From contig PWRV01000097.1 of the NCBI GenBank assembly GCA_003563455.1, positions 1-14,047 of the forward strand: 14,047 nt of DNA, in the 5' to 3' direction. Both the position numbers and the translations under genes were made by a program. Origin of the DNA: Thioalkalivibrio sp. Its GTDB lineage: Bacteria; Pseudomonadota; Gammaproteobacteria; Ectothiorhodospirales; Ectothiorhodospiraceae. Below, in pieces: positions 1 to 9,255 of this stretch (its first letter is position 1; each line of letters starts with the position of its first letter). The notes beneath the pieces were generated by a model. That model was not told the DNA's origin. It worked only from the letters and a program-made list of their open reading frames with translations, and searched no databases.

Positions 1-152
1 AGGCCCGCGATCCCGACCAGGGTACCGCCAAAGACCGCGGCATAGGCGAACAGCGACAGTGCGAGCCCGGGTTCGATCGCGCGGCTCACCTGCGCCAGCA
101 ACAGGCCGAGGCCCGCCAGCATGATCACGAGACCGGTCAGCAGGAGACGCAC
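1..152 (-). CDS. Small hydrophobic membrane protein, N-terminal part only
   Basis: This reading frame runs off the left edge, so only about the first 50 residues are visible. They start VRLLLTGLVIMLAGLG from a GTG at 152-150 and form two hydrophobic stretches (about residues 2-20 and 29-50) joined by a short polar link containing QVSRAIEP, as expected for membrane helices. The GTG lies 13 bp after the stop of the upstream ATPase gene. A GAGG about 8 nt before it could be the ribosome-binding site. The gene therefore probably belongs to the end of the ABC importer operon. I do not recognise the family and cannot assign a function. The start is uncertain because no ATG is near, but hydrophobicity begins right at this GTG. 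Confidence 0.5.
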   Translation of the reverse strand, partial: MRLLLTGLVIMLAGLGLLLAQVSRAIEPGLALSLFAYAAVFGGTLVGIAG

Positions 153-165
153 GCCGCCGGCCTCG

Positions 166-1176
166 TTAACGATAGAGCCAGCAGGCTGTGTGGTGACCGT
201 TGCGAGGTTCGAATTCCGGCGGGTCCTCCTGGTCGCAGGTGCCTGGAATCATCCGGTTGCAGCGCGGATGGAAGCGGCAACCGGCCGGCGGCTTCAGCAG
301 ACTCGGCGGTTCGCCGGGGGGCACCTCGCGCATTTGAAGTGCATTGTCCGGGTCGGGGTCGGAGATGGCCCCGAGCAGGGCCTGGGTGTAGGGGTGCTGC
401 GGATGGTTGAGCAGTTCGTTCACCGGGGCCTGCTCGACGATCCGGCCGGCGTACATCACGAAGATCCGCTCGGCGAAGTGCCGTACCGTGGAGAGGTCGT
501 GGGTGATGAACGCAAGGGTCAGCCCGTGGTTGGTCTGGATGCTCCGCAGCAGTTGCAGGATCTCCACGCGCACCGATGCGTCCAGCATCGAGACGGGCTC
601 GTCGGCAATGATCATCGCCGGGCGCAGGATCAGCGCGCGCGCGATCACGACCCGCTGCTGCTGGCCGCCGCTGAGCATGTGGGGGAACTTGGACAGAAAA
701 TCGTCCGGCGGCGAGAGACGAACTTCCTCGAGCGCCTCCCGGGCGCGCTTTTCGCGTTCCGCCCGGTTGCGCACGCCGTGCACGATCAGGGGTTCGTGCA
801 GGATGCGCCGCACGTCCATGAAGGGCGGCAGCGCGCCGTAGGGATCCTGCTGCACAAACCCGACGCGGGCCAGGTAGGTCTTGCGCTCCCGCGCATCGAG
901 GGTACCGAGCGAGCGGCCTTCGAAGATCACCTCGCCGCGGGTCGGCTGATGCAAACCAAGCAACGTTCTTGCGAGTGAGCTCTTGCCGCAGCCGCTCTCG
1001 CCGACGAAGGCCACCGCCTCGCCGGCCTGCAATTCGAAATTCACCCCGTCCACGGCGCGTACCGAACCCACTCGCAGGAACCCCCACTGGCGCAATTCGA
1101 ACCAGGTGTGCAGGTCTCGGGCGGAGAGGACCGGCCCGGCCGCAGATCGCCGGATGTCGCGGGCGGGTGCGCTCAT
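166..1176 (-). CDS. Opp/Dpp-type ABC transporter ATP-binding protein (OppF/DppF-like)
   Basis: This is a cytoplasmic ATPase of 336 residues, the normal size for the second ATPase of a peptide/nickel-family importer. Walker A is GESGCGKS at residues 59-66, the Q-loop is VQQDPYG near 108-114, the signature is LSGGQQQR at 168-175, Walker B ends in IIADEP (D192, E193), and the H-loop histidine is H226 in ITHDLS. The C-terminal oligopeptide-transporter domain (about 260-336) has cysteines 300, 306, 314 and 332 in the pattern some family members use for an iron-sulfur cluster. The segment after the Q-loop reads GALPPFMDVRRIL, where the family usually has a form of SSLNPRMTV. The start overlaps the preceding ATPase stop as ATGA, so the two subunits are probably made together as a heterodimer. 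The transported substrate cannot be read from this subunit. Confidence 0.95.
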   Translation of the reverse strand: MSAPARDIRRSAAGPVLSARDLHTWFELRQWGFLRVGSVRAVDGVNFELQAGEAVAFVGESGCGKSSLARTLLGLHQPTRGEVIFEGRSLGTLDARERKTYLARVGFVQQDPYGALPPFMDVRRILHEPLIVHGVRNRAEREKRAREALEEVRLSPPDDFLSKFPHMLSGGQQQRVVIARALILRPAMIIADEPVSMLDASVRVEILQLLRSIQTNHGLTLAFITHDLSTVRHFAERIFVMYAGRIVEQAPVNELLNHPQHPYTQALLGAISDPDPDNALQMREVPPGEPPSLLKPPAGCRFHPRCNRMIPGTCDQEDPPEFEPRNGHHTACWLYR

Positions 1177-2147
1177 ACCCGGCTCCCTGCTGCATGGAGC
1201 CAGCAGCGCACCGTTCGGCGGTTGCCGATGCGGAACGTCTCCGGGTCACGATCGCAGCGATCGAATCGCGACGGGCAGCGCTCGGCGAACCGGCAGCCCT
1301 CGGGTGGATCCAGCAGATTCGGCGGCTGCCCCGGGATGTGGACCGGCGTCTCCTCCTGGTGCAGGCGCGGCACGCTGGCCATCAGCAGCTTGGAATAGGG
1401 GTGGGCCGGTTCCCCGAAAAAGTCCTTCGCATCGGCGAACTCCACGAGCTGGCCCGCGTACATCAGCGCGACCCGTTCGGCGATCTCGCTGGAGGTCGAG
1501 ATATCGTGAGTGATCAGGATGAAGCTGGTCCCCAGTTCCTGCTTGATGCGCTTCAGCGCGTTCATGATGCTGGCCTGGGTGAGCACGTCGAGCGCGGACG
1601 TGGGTTCGTCCATGATCACGAGGTCGGGTTCGGTCACCAGAGCCATCGCGAGCACCGCACGCTGGCGCATCCCGCCCGAGAGTTCGAAGGGGTAGCGCTG
1701 CAGGAAGTCCGCGGAGATTCCGACCAGGCCGAAGACCTCTGCGGTCCGCTCGCGCGCCTGCCGCGCGGACCAGCCCCGATGCACCCTCAGCGGCTCCGCC
1801 ACCTGCTCGCCTACCCGGATCACCGGGTTCAGCGCGTTCATGGCCGCCTGCATTACCATCGAGATCCGCACCCATCGCACCTCGCGCCGGAACCGTTCCT
1901 CCGAGAAGCCCATCGTCTCCACGCCATCCACGAGCAGGTTGCCGGAAAAGTGCTGCACGTTGCGGGGCAGCAGACGCATCAGCGCCTTCGCTAGCGTGCT
2001 CTTACCGCAGCCGGACTCGCCGAGCACCACCAGGGCCTCGTTGCGCCGGATATCGAAGCTCACCCCGTCCAGGGCCCGGACCACGCCGTTCCCGCTACGG
2101 TAGTGCAGACGCAGGTCCTCGACACGCAGCAGGGGTTCGCTGGCCAT
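1173..2147 (-). CDS. Opp/Dpp-type ABC transporter ATP-binding protein (OppD/DppD-like)
   Basis: This is the first ATPase subunit, 324 residues. Walker A is GESGCGKS at 43-50. The Q-loop glutamine is Q100, followed by AAMNALNPV, the OppD-type sequence at this place. The signature is LSGGMRQR at 156-163, Walker B is VIMDEP (D180, E181), and the H-loop histidine is H214 in ITHDIS. The C-terminal domain ends with PPEGCRF and cysteines 285, 291, 298 and 315, the same four-cysteine layout as the partner ATPase. GMRQR versus GQQQR in the signatures is the usual difference between the D and F subunits. The gene begins 3 bp after the permease stop and overlaps the next gene by 4 bp. It powers uptake through the two permeases encoded just upstream. 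Confidence 0.95.
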   Translation of the reverse strand: MASEPLLRVEDLRLHYRSGNGVVRALDGVSFDIRRNEALVVLGESGCGKSTLAKALMRLLPRNVQHFSGNLLVDGVETMGFSEERFRREVRWVRISMVMQAAMNALNPVIRVGEQVAEPLRVHRGWSARQARERTAEVFGLVGISADFLQRYPFELSGGMRQRAVLAMALVTEPDLVIMDEPTSALDVLTQASIMNALKRIKQELGTSFILITHDISTSSEIAERVALMYAGQLVEFADAKDFFGEPAHPYSKLLMASVPRLHQEETPVHIPGQPPNLLDPPEGCRFAERCPSRFDRCDRDPETFRIGNRRTVRCWLHAAGSRV

Positions 2148-2150
2148 CGT

Positions 2151-3485
2151 CTACATTGTCCTCAGTCGGGGGTTGAAGATCCGGTCGAGCGCAAATCCCA
2201 GCATGGCGAAGCCGAGGCCGGTGAGCATCAGCAGGGCCGCTGGCGACAAGACCCAGTAATAGAAACCGTGGTAGAGCGCGCTCTGGGTCTGTGCATCGTT
2301 CATCACCTTGCCCCAGGTCGGCAGCACAGGATCGCCGAGCCCGAGCAGTGCGAGCGAGGCCTCCAGAAAGACGAAGGTGGGAATCAGGGTGACGAAGGTC
2401 GGAATCAGCACCGGCAGGATCCGCGGGATCATGTAGCGCAGGATGATGCGTGCATTGCCGGCCCCGTAGGCTTTCGCGGCCTCGATGTAGGGCGATTCGC
2501 GAATCGGCAGCAGCATCGCGCGATACATCTTGATGCCGGCGCTGAAGATGCCGAGCGCGATCACGACGCCGAGCATCACCCAGATGCTGGTCGAGTAGAG
2601 CGTGCCGACCATCACCAGGATGGGCAGCATCGGCAGGATGATGTTGACCTCTGTCAGGCGCTGGATCACCGCATCGACCCAGCCCCCGTACCAGACCCCG
2701 GCGGCCGCGATCACCAGCGTCGTGACCGTGGTGCCTACCGCCGCAAGGAGACCGAATGCCAGCGCCACCGGAATGCCCCAGAGCAGGGCCACCATCAGGT
2801 CCCGGCGCTGGTGGTCGGTGCCGGCGAGTCCGTGGACCCTTCCGTACACCACCAGGTCCGCGTCGACGCGCGCATCCGCCTCGAAGGTGATCGCGTCCAC
2901 CACCAGCCGGTAGCGCCCGCCGATAACCTCCGGGGGGCCGTCCCCCTCCGGCTCCGCAGCAAACAGCCCGACGTGCGGCACGCGCCCCAGCCGGCGTTCC
3001 AGTTCCCAGTCCTGCGAGATCGACACGCGCTCCTCGCGGGCGGGGCGCCGGCCGCCGAGATTCAGTTCGCGGCCGTCAGGCGTCTCCCAGGTCAGGCGCA
3101 CGAAGGGCTCGCGCTCGGTGTGGCTGGAGGTCAGAAAGAGGTTGAGTTCGCTGGGGAATCCGTCGTAGTCGAAGTCGAATTCCAGCGGGATCCGCAACCG
3201 GTTGCCGCCGACAAAGGGTTCCTCCTCGATGACGGCATCGTCGCTCGAGACGACGATCGTACGCGGCAGGTTGCTGCCGGCGATGCGATCCACCCAGGCG
3301 GGGCGCGCATTCACCGGGTGCATGCGCCATACATCGCCGCCGCGCCACAGCTCCAGCGCCTGGCCGTAGGGGATGGTCACGACCGTGAACACGGCTGTGC
3401 CGACCAGCGCGAAGATGATCGCGAGGCCCACCAGGGCCGATGGGTAACGGCCCATCCGGCGCAGGCCGTCGAGCAGCGGCCTCAT
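2151..3485 (-). CDS. DppC/OppC-like ABC permease with an enlarged periplasmic domain
   Basis: This is an inner-membrane permease of 444 residues, against roughly 300 for typical DppC/OppC. A first membrane helix (about 16-38) is followed by about 180 non-hydrophobic residues that include LWRGGDVW (46-53) and a beta-rich acidic segment. The usual GTDHQRRD motif comes only at 222-229. Four or five membrane helices follow, with the cytoplasmic ATPase-contact EAA loop at 335-354 (EAAKAYGAGNARII and following). The tail LEASLALLGLGDPVLPTWG (374-392) is typical of DppC. The start at 3485 was chosen over an in-frame ATG at 3542 because it has GGGAGG 6 nt upstream and does not overlap the DppB-like gene. 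The extra domain probably lies outside the membrane and may contact the unusual binding protein; that role is inference. Confidence 0.92.
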   Translation of the reverse strand: MRPLLDGLRRMGRYPSALVGLAIIFALVGTAVFTVVTIPYGQALELWRGGDVWRMHPVNARPAWVDRIAGSNLPRTIVVSSDDAVIEEEPFVGGNRLRIPLEFDFDYDGFPSELNLFLTSSHTEREPFVRLTWETPDGRELNLGGRRPAREERVSISQDWELERRLGRVPHVGLFAAEPEGDGPPEVIGGRYRLVVDAITFEADARVDADLVVYGRVHGLAGTDHQRRDLMVALLWGIPVALAFGLLAAVGTTVTTLVIAAAGVWYGGWVDAVIQRLTEVNIILPMLPILVMVGTLYSTSIWVMLGVVIALGIFSAGIKMYRAMLLPIRESPYIEAAKAYGAGNARIILRYMIPRILPVLIPTFVTLIPTFVFLEASLALLGLGDPVLPTWGKVMNDAQTQSALYHGFYYWVLSPAALLMLTGLGFAMLGFALDRIFNPRLRTM

Positions 3486-3490
3486 GCGCG

Positions 3491-3497
3491 ACCTCCC
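3491..3497 (-). promoter_or_regulatory. Ribosome-binding site deciding the DppC-like start
   Basis: GGGAGGT on the minus strand leaves 6 nt between GGAGG and the ATG at 3485-3483. The upstream in-frame ATG at 3542 has no comparable site and would overlap the previous gene. This supports the shorter, 444-residue product. Confidence 0.75.
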
Positions 3498-3519
3498 GTC
3501 CGGGTGCGTGGTGTCCGCA

Positions 3520-4632
3520 TCAGCCGGTCCCCACGCGCACACGCGGATCCAGCAGCGCGTAGAGGATGTCCAGCAAAAAGACCGTGACCGCCAGCAGATA
3601 GGCGAAGATCACCACCGTGCCGATGATCACCGGCGTGTCGCGGTGCCCGATGGCCTGGAACAGCAGGGTGCCCAGTCCCGGCCAGTTGAAGACCTGTTCG
3701 AGGATGATCGCGCCGCTCCACAGGCCGATCAGCATCAGCGCGAAGCTGGTGATGATCGGGGACAGCGTCGGCCGCAGCACGTAGCGGCGTTCAATGAGGC
3801 CCGACGGCAGGCCCTTGGCCCGGGCCATCTCGACGTAATCCTCGCTCGAGTGGATCAGAAAGAAGGTCCGCCAGGAGTAGATCGAGATAAAGATCGTCGA
3901 GATGAACATCGCGGTGACCGGCAGCAGCATGTGCCGCAGCAGGCTCGCCGCATAGGCGAGCGTGCCCTCCGGCGGCGGCACGTCCACCATGCCCCCGGCC
4001 GGCAGGATCGGGATCACGAAGGCGAACAGCAGAATCAGGAAGATCCCGTAGAACCATCCCGGCGCGGCCGAGCTCGGGGCCAGCGCGATCACGCTGCGAT
4101 CGAGCGCGCTGCCGTAGCGGCGCGACAGCCCGAGCGCGATGAAGACCGAGGCGAAGAAGACCAGCAGGTTCGCGGTGCCGAACAGCAGCAGGGTAGCCGG
4201 CAGACGCTCGACGATGATCCAGTACACCTCGCGCGCGCCGCGGTCGCTGTGCATGTGCTCGGACCGGCCCAGGTCGAGCCGGATCGCCTGCTGCAGGTAG
4301 TCCACGCTGCGCACGATGAACGGCTGGTCCAGGCGCAGACGATCGACCTCGAGCTGAACCTGGCGCTGGATCAGTTCGTTGCGCTCCTGCGCGCTGAGAT
4401 CGAAGAAGGCGGGATCGGCGCGCACCTGCTCGGCGACGGTGCTCTGGATCTGCACCATGCGCAGTTCGTCCACCTGGCCGCCCATGTTGGCGATCAGGAT
4501 GGTCAGGTAGACCCCGACCAGAACGGTCAGGAACAGGGCGGCCAGGCGCTTCACGGTGAAGACGCTGAGGCGGCGCAGATCGCGCAGGAATCCGCGCGCG
4601 GGTGCGGCGATGGCGCCGTCGCGATCGGTCAT
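3520..4632 (-). CDS. DppB/OppB-like ABC permease
   Basis: This is an inner-membrane permease of 370 residues, slightly longer than typical DppB. Helix 1 (about 30-50) is followed by a polar, partly charged segment of roughly 95 residues, rich in Gln, Glu and Arg and possibly helical (about 55-100). The family segment LRLDQPFIV and a DLG sequence follow. Further helices lie near 143-169, 194-215, 233-255, 292-311 and 336-361. The cytoplasmic EAA-like loop is YVEMARAKGL at 266-275, and the DppB hallmark EQVFNWPGLGTLL is at 312-324. The start overlaps the stop of the binding-protein gene as ATGA, and the next permease follows after 34 bp. The pair would form the membrane channel of the importer. 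The substrate is most likely peptides or oligosaccharides on family grounds, but it is not determined. Confidence 0.93.
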   Translation of the reverse strand: MTDRDGAIAAPARGFLRDLRRLSVFTVKRLAALFLTVLVGVYLTILIANMGGQVDELRMVQIQSTVAEQVRADPAFFDLSAQERNELIQRQVQLEVDRLRLDQPFIVRSVDYLQQAIRLDLGRSEHMHSDRGAREVYWIIVERLPATLLLFGTANLLVFFASVFIALGLSRRYGSALDRSVIALAPSSAAPGWFYGIFLILLFAFVIPILPAGGMVDVPPPEGTLAYAASLLRHMLLPVTAMFISTIFISIYSWRTFFLIHSSEDYVEMARAKGLPSGLIERRYVLRPTLSPIITSFALMLIGLWSGAIILEQVFNWPGLGTLLFQAIGHRDTPVIIGTVVIFAYLLAVTVFLLDILYALLDPRVRVGTG

Positions 4633-7169
4633 GCGCCATCCCCCGGTGGTTCCTGCGGCTCCCGTGCGGGCACGGTCGCGAAGACCTGCGAGGCGAAGGA
4701 GGGGAGAGCGACCAGCCGCGAGATCACCGCAATCTCCAGGCTGTTCGCCCCGTTGCCAAGCGCCGCCAACTCTTCCGGGTCGAGTTGCAGCCGCCAGGTC
4801 GCGTTCACCGGGGATGTCAGGGTGCCCTTGCGCGCGAGGCTGCCGGTCCCGTCGAACAGGAGGTACTGCACGCTCTCGATCGCGTCCTCGGGGTAGGGCT
4901 CGCCCTGGAAAGTCACCTGCAGCGTGAACTCGGCCGATTCACCGGCGGTGACCACCATCGGCCCGTCCAGTTCGACCTCGGGAATCGCCGGCTCGGTGAA
5001 CCGCAGCCACTTGTCGGCGGGGTCCGGGAAGTCCTCGAAGCGGCGCAGCACCAGGGCCCGCTCGAGCGGATGCACGGAATGCAGGTAGAACGGCCCGTCT
5101 CCGACCCAGTAGTGACCGCGCTCGGCGCGCCAGTCGGCGAGCGCACGGAAGCGCCGGGTGGCCTCGCCCGGTTCCGTGAGCGTCGCGAGGGTCTCGGGGA
5201 AGGGCAGGAAATCGTCCGCGAGGGCGGCATCGAGATGCCGGTCGAGGATCGCAAGGCTCGGACCGGCGACCAGGCTCATCCAGGTGACTCCCATTCGGTC
5301 TGCCTTGTTCGAGGAGAAGGCGAGATCGCCGGTGGCCTCCGCGCGGATGCCGAGAGCCAGCGTATGCCACGGGGAGACCGACGGGGTGCGGGCGGCCACG
5401 ATGGTCTCCGCATCGGGGTAGATCTGGTCACTGTAGATCTCGACCACGAGGGGGTCCCGGGAGACGATGCGCCAGCCGCGGAAGCGGCGCTGGAAGACCT
5501 CGAAGGTCGGCACGTGGCTGGCATCGAAGAGGGGACTGTCCTCGTCACTGCGTTCGAAGCTCAGAATCCACGGGAGCACCATGTCCGCGAGGGACAGCGG
5601 CGAGCCGTCGTGCCAGTGGCGTTCCAGATACCCCGCCTCGTAGTACACACGCGTCCGGGTCCTTGCGGTGATGCCCTCCGGGTGGCGTTCCCCGACGGTG
5701 ACGAAGCGTTCGGCCGCGGTATCCCAGTCGATCCAGGTGTCCGGCGGAACCTCGAGCTCGGGGGTCGTCTCGAGGGTGAGCCAGTCGTGGCTCCGGATCA
5801 CCGGCACCCCCTCCTGAACCGTCACCTCGGCACGCTCGATGCGCTGCGGCCAGTGCAGTCCGGTGAACGGATCCGGCACCAGCTCGATGTCCGCGAGCGC
5901 GCGGATCATCATGGTATCGAAGATCCAGTTGCTCCCGGCGACGGGGTTCCAGGGCTCGGTGAGCAGGCTCGGCACCGCGAAAACCACGGAGCCGCCGATG
6001 CGGTCCCGAAAGCGGATGGTGTAGGGCCACAGCCGCGAGCCGGAGATCCCGCCCGCCAGATCGGCTGCGACCTCGATGTCACGGGAGTGGGGAAAGACGT
6101 TGAGCTGATCGACGACCCAGATGCGAACCGAGTCGGCCATGGCCATTTCGAGCGCGCGTGTCATCAGCCGCTGGCGCTCCTCCCAGTCCGCATAGTCCCG
6201 GCGCTGCAGGCGGTCGGCGATGTCGTCGAACTCCGGATCGGGCGCGTAGACCTGCCAGAGCGGCTCCGGACGACCGCGCGGCGTGTAGTAGTAACTGAAG
6301 TTCTCGGCCAGGTCGCGGTTGATGACCGTGGAGATCCAGCCGCCGGTGTAGAGATGCCACTGTCCGGCGTGCGGGTCGCCCGCGATCCAGATGCGCGATG
6401 CCTCTTCCGCAGTGCGATACAGCCGCTCGACGTCGAAGCCCAGGTCCTCCATCAGATTCGCGACATAATCGCCGACCCGCTTGCGCGCGTCTTCGGTGCG
6501 AATCAGCACGCTGACCCGGACCGGTTCGCCCTGATAGCGCCACTCTCCGTTCTCGCGACTGGCCCCGAGCCGTTCCATCGCCTCGCCGATAACGCGTGCG
6601 GCCCGCTCCGGGTCGTGCTGATAGCGCAGTTCCAGCGCGCGCGCCACGTCGGCGAGCCGCGCGTAGTCCGGAAAGACGGTGTTCAGTGGCAGGTAGCGCG
6701 GGACCGCCAGCCCCCCGTAAAGCTCTTCCGCCACGTAGCGGCGGTTGATCAGCCAGTTCAGCGCCTCCCGGACCTCGCGGACGTGGAAGGGGTTGAGTTC
6801 GCCGCTGGCCAGGTGGGGACCCGCCGGATTCACCGTAAGCTCCATCGACGAGCCGTAGGCGAGGGCATAGGTCGCGCGCTCGGAGTCGCGAAGCCGCTGG
6901 AATACCGTGGTGTTGCTCACCCCCTGCGCGAAGAGGTGGTGAGTGCCGCTCTCGATCAGTCCCGCCACCTTGCCGGCGTCGGATTCCTGCGTGAACACGA
7001 TCTGATCGACCAGTGCCCCGGTACGCTCGGCAGGATCACCAAGCACACCCCGGTCGCCGATCTGTCCGGAGGGCTGACCCGGCGCCGTGACCTCGGGGCG
7101 CAGAAAGACGACAGCCACGATACCGGCAACGAGCAGCGCGGTGGCGCCGAGTCCGATCTTGCTCATCAT
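4629..7169 (-). CDS. Large family 5 extracellular solute-binding protein, membrane-anchored
   Basis: This 846-residue protein is well above the roughly 500-600 usual for DppA/OppA-type binding proteins. From ATG at 7169, residues 7-23 form one hydrophobic helix after a lysine, with no lipobox cysteine, so an N-terminal membrane anchor is more likely than a lipoprotein. Residues 53-80 (VDQIVF, then GLIESG) and 130-157 (REALNWLINRR, YGGLAVP) look like the inter-lobe and C-lobe parts of SBP_bac_5. The N-lobe hallmark WHDGSPLSLADMV is only at 519-531, and VGDGPFYL, the counterpart of the family's VGTGPY, is at 689-696. The lobe order thus appears reversed. Residues 730-835 resemble an Ig-like beta domain (GESAEFTLQV). 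An in-frame ATG at 7229 would add 20 Cys-rich residues without a good signal and is less likely. The 4-bp overlap with the permease gene ties it to the importer; the ligand is unknown. Confidence 0.88.
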   Translation of the reverse strand: MMSKIGLGATALLVAGIVAVVFLRPEVTAPGQPSGQIGDRGVLGDPAERTGALVDQIVFTQESDAGKVAGLIESGTHHLFAQGVSNTTVFQRLRDSERATYALAYGSSMELTVNPAGPHLASGELNPFHVREVREALNWLINRRYVAEELYGGLAVPRYLPLNTVFPDYARLADVARALELRYQHDPERAARVIGEAMERLGASRENGEWRYQGEPVRVSVLIRTEDARKRVGDYVANLMEDLGFDVERLYRTAEEASRIWIAGDPHAGQWHLYTGGWISTVINRDLAENFSYYYTPRGRPEPLWQVYAPDPEFDDIADRLQRRDYADWEERQRLMTRALEMAMADSVRIWVVDQLNVFPHSRDIEVAADLAGGISGSRLWPYTIRFRDRIGGSVVFAVPSLLTEPWNPVAGSNWIFDTMMIRALADIELVPDPFTGLHWPQRIERAEVTVQEGVPVIRSHDWLTLETTPELEVPPDTWIDWDTAAERFVTVGERHPEGITARTRTRVYYEAGYLERHWHDGSPLSLADMVLPWILSFERSDEDSPLFDASHVPTFEVFQRRFRGWRIVSRDPLVVEIYSDQIYPDAETIVAARTPSVSPWHTLALGIRAEATGDLAFSSNKADRMGVTWMSLVAGPSLAILDRHLDAALADDFLPFPETLATLTEPGEATRRFRALADWRAERGHYWVGDGPFYLHSVHPLERALVLRRFEDFPDPADKWLRFTEPAIPEVELDGPMVVTAGESAEFTLQVTFQGEPYPEDAIESVQYLLFDGTGSLARKGTLTSPVNATWRLQLDPEELAALGNGANSLEIAVISRLVALPSFASQVFATVPAREPQEPPGDGA

Positions 7170-7207
7170 TTCGGGGACGAAAACCCTGTCGTGAACGTGT
7201 CCGCAAC

Positions 7208-7237
7208 ACGATATGCAGGGGGCGCACACCCTGACAA
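7208..7237 (-). promoter_or_regulatory. Candidate sigma70 promoter for the ABC importer operon
   Basis: Read on the minus strand there is TTGTCA (plus 7237-7232, 5/6 to consensus), an 18-bp spacer, then TATCGT (7213-7208, 4/6). Transcription would begin near 7201, about 30 nt before the ATG at 7169 and downstream of the alternative start at 7229, which favours the shorter protein. The -35 lies inside a short inverted repeat ACACC-N7-GGTGT (7225-7241), which could be an operator or chance. The match is moderate only. Confidence 0.35.
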
Positions 7238-7412
7238 GGTGTTTCCGGGGAGATCGTGGAGGGCATATCGGGCGGTGCCCACGTGGTCACGAGCGAAGCG
7301 GCGCATCCCGGGCCGGGTGCCGAAGATCGATACCTTCTGGGTCGCCAACTCGCTGTGCTCCTCGCCGTGACGGTTCAGACCTGGTTTTAGAGACGGCGGT
7401 CAGCCCGTAGTT

Positions 7413-7424
7413 CCGGGGTCTCCG

Positions 7425-7435
<11 letters not shown>
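7413..7435 (-). terminator. Perfect 9-bp hairpin over the glnS stop codon, possible terminator
   Basis: CCGGGGTCT (7413-7421) and AGACCCCGG (7427-7435) pair perfectly around a 5-nt loop. The glnS TGA (7427-7425) sits at the loop and first stem base. No T-tract follows on the minus strand, so it is not a canonical intrinsic terminator. It may instead stabilise the 3' end or act with Rho. Confidence 0.4.
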
Positions 7436-9119
<1,684 letters not shown>

Positions 9120-9149
9120 CTGGTTGCGGGTCCGCGGAAGTAGCCGACG

Positions 9150-9155
9150 ATTGTA
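9150..9155 (-). promoter_or_regulatory. Candidate -10 element for glnS
   Basis: TACAAT on the minus strand (5/6 to TATAAT) lies 30 bp before the glnS ATG, predicting a start near 9143 and a leader of about 24 nt. No convincing -35 is found 16-18 bp further upstream, where the DNA is GC-rich (TGGCCC region). The element is suggested by position and by being AT-rich in a GC-rich stretch. Confidence 0.35.
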
Positions 9156-9255
9156 TCGAGGGCGGGGAACCGGGGCCAGATTGTGCTGGCAGACCGTGCC
9201 GCGACCCTGGGATCCGTGCGAGCGGGCCCGCGTGGGATCGTCGGCATTGCGGCAC

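Noticed and set aside
2103..4896. Long plus-strand open frames opposite the two permease genes (2103-3587 and 3484-4896)
   Set aside because: Their products are rich in His, Gln, Arg and Asp, with no membrane or domain pattern, while the minus strand shows clear permease motifs.
4602..7370. Plus-strand open frame of 922 codons opposite the binding-protein gene
   Set aside because: It is exactly antisense to a well-supported gene, lacks recognisable domains and is rich in Arg, Gly, His and Asp. This is the usual shadow of GC-rich codon use.
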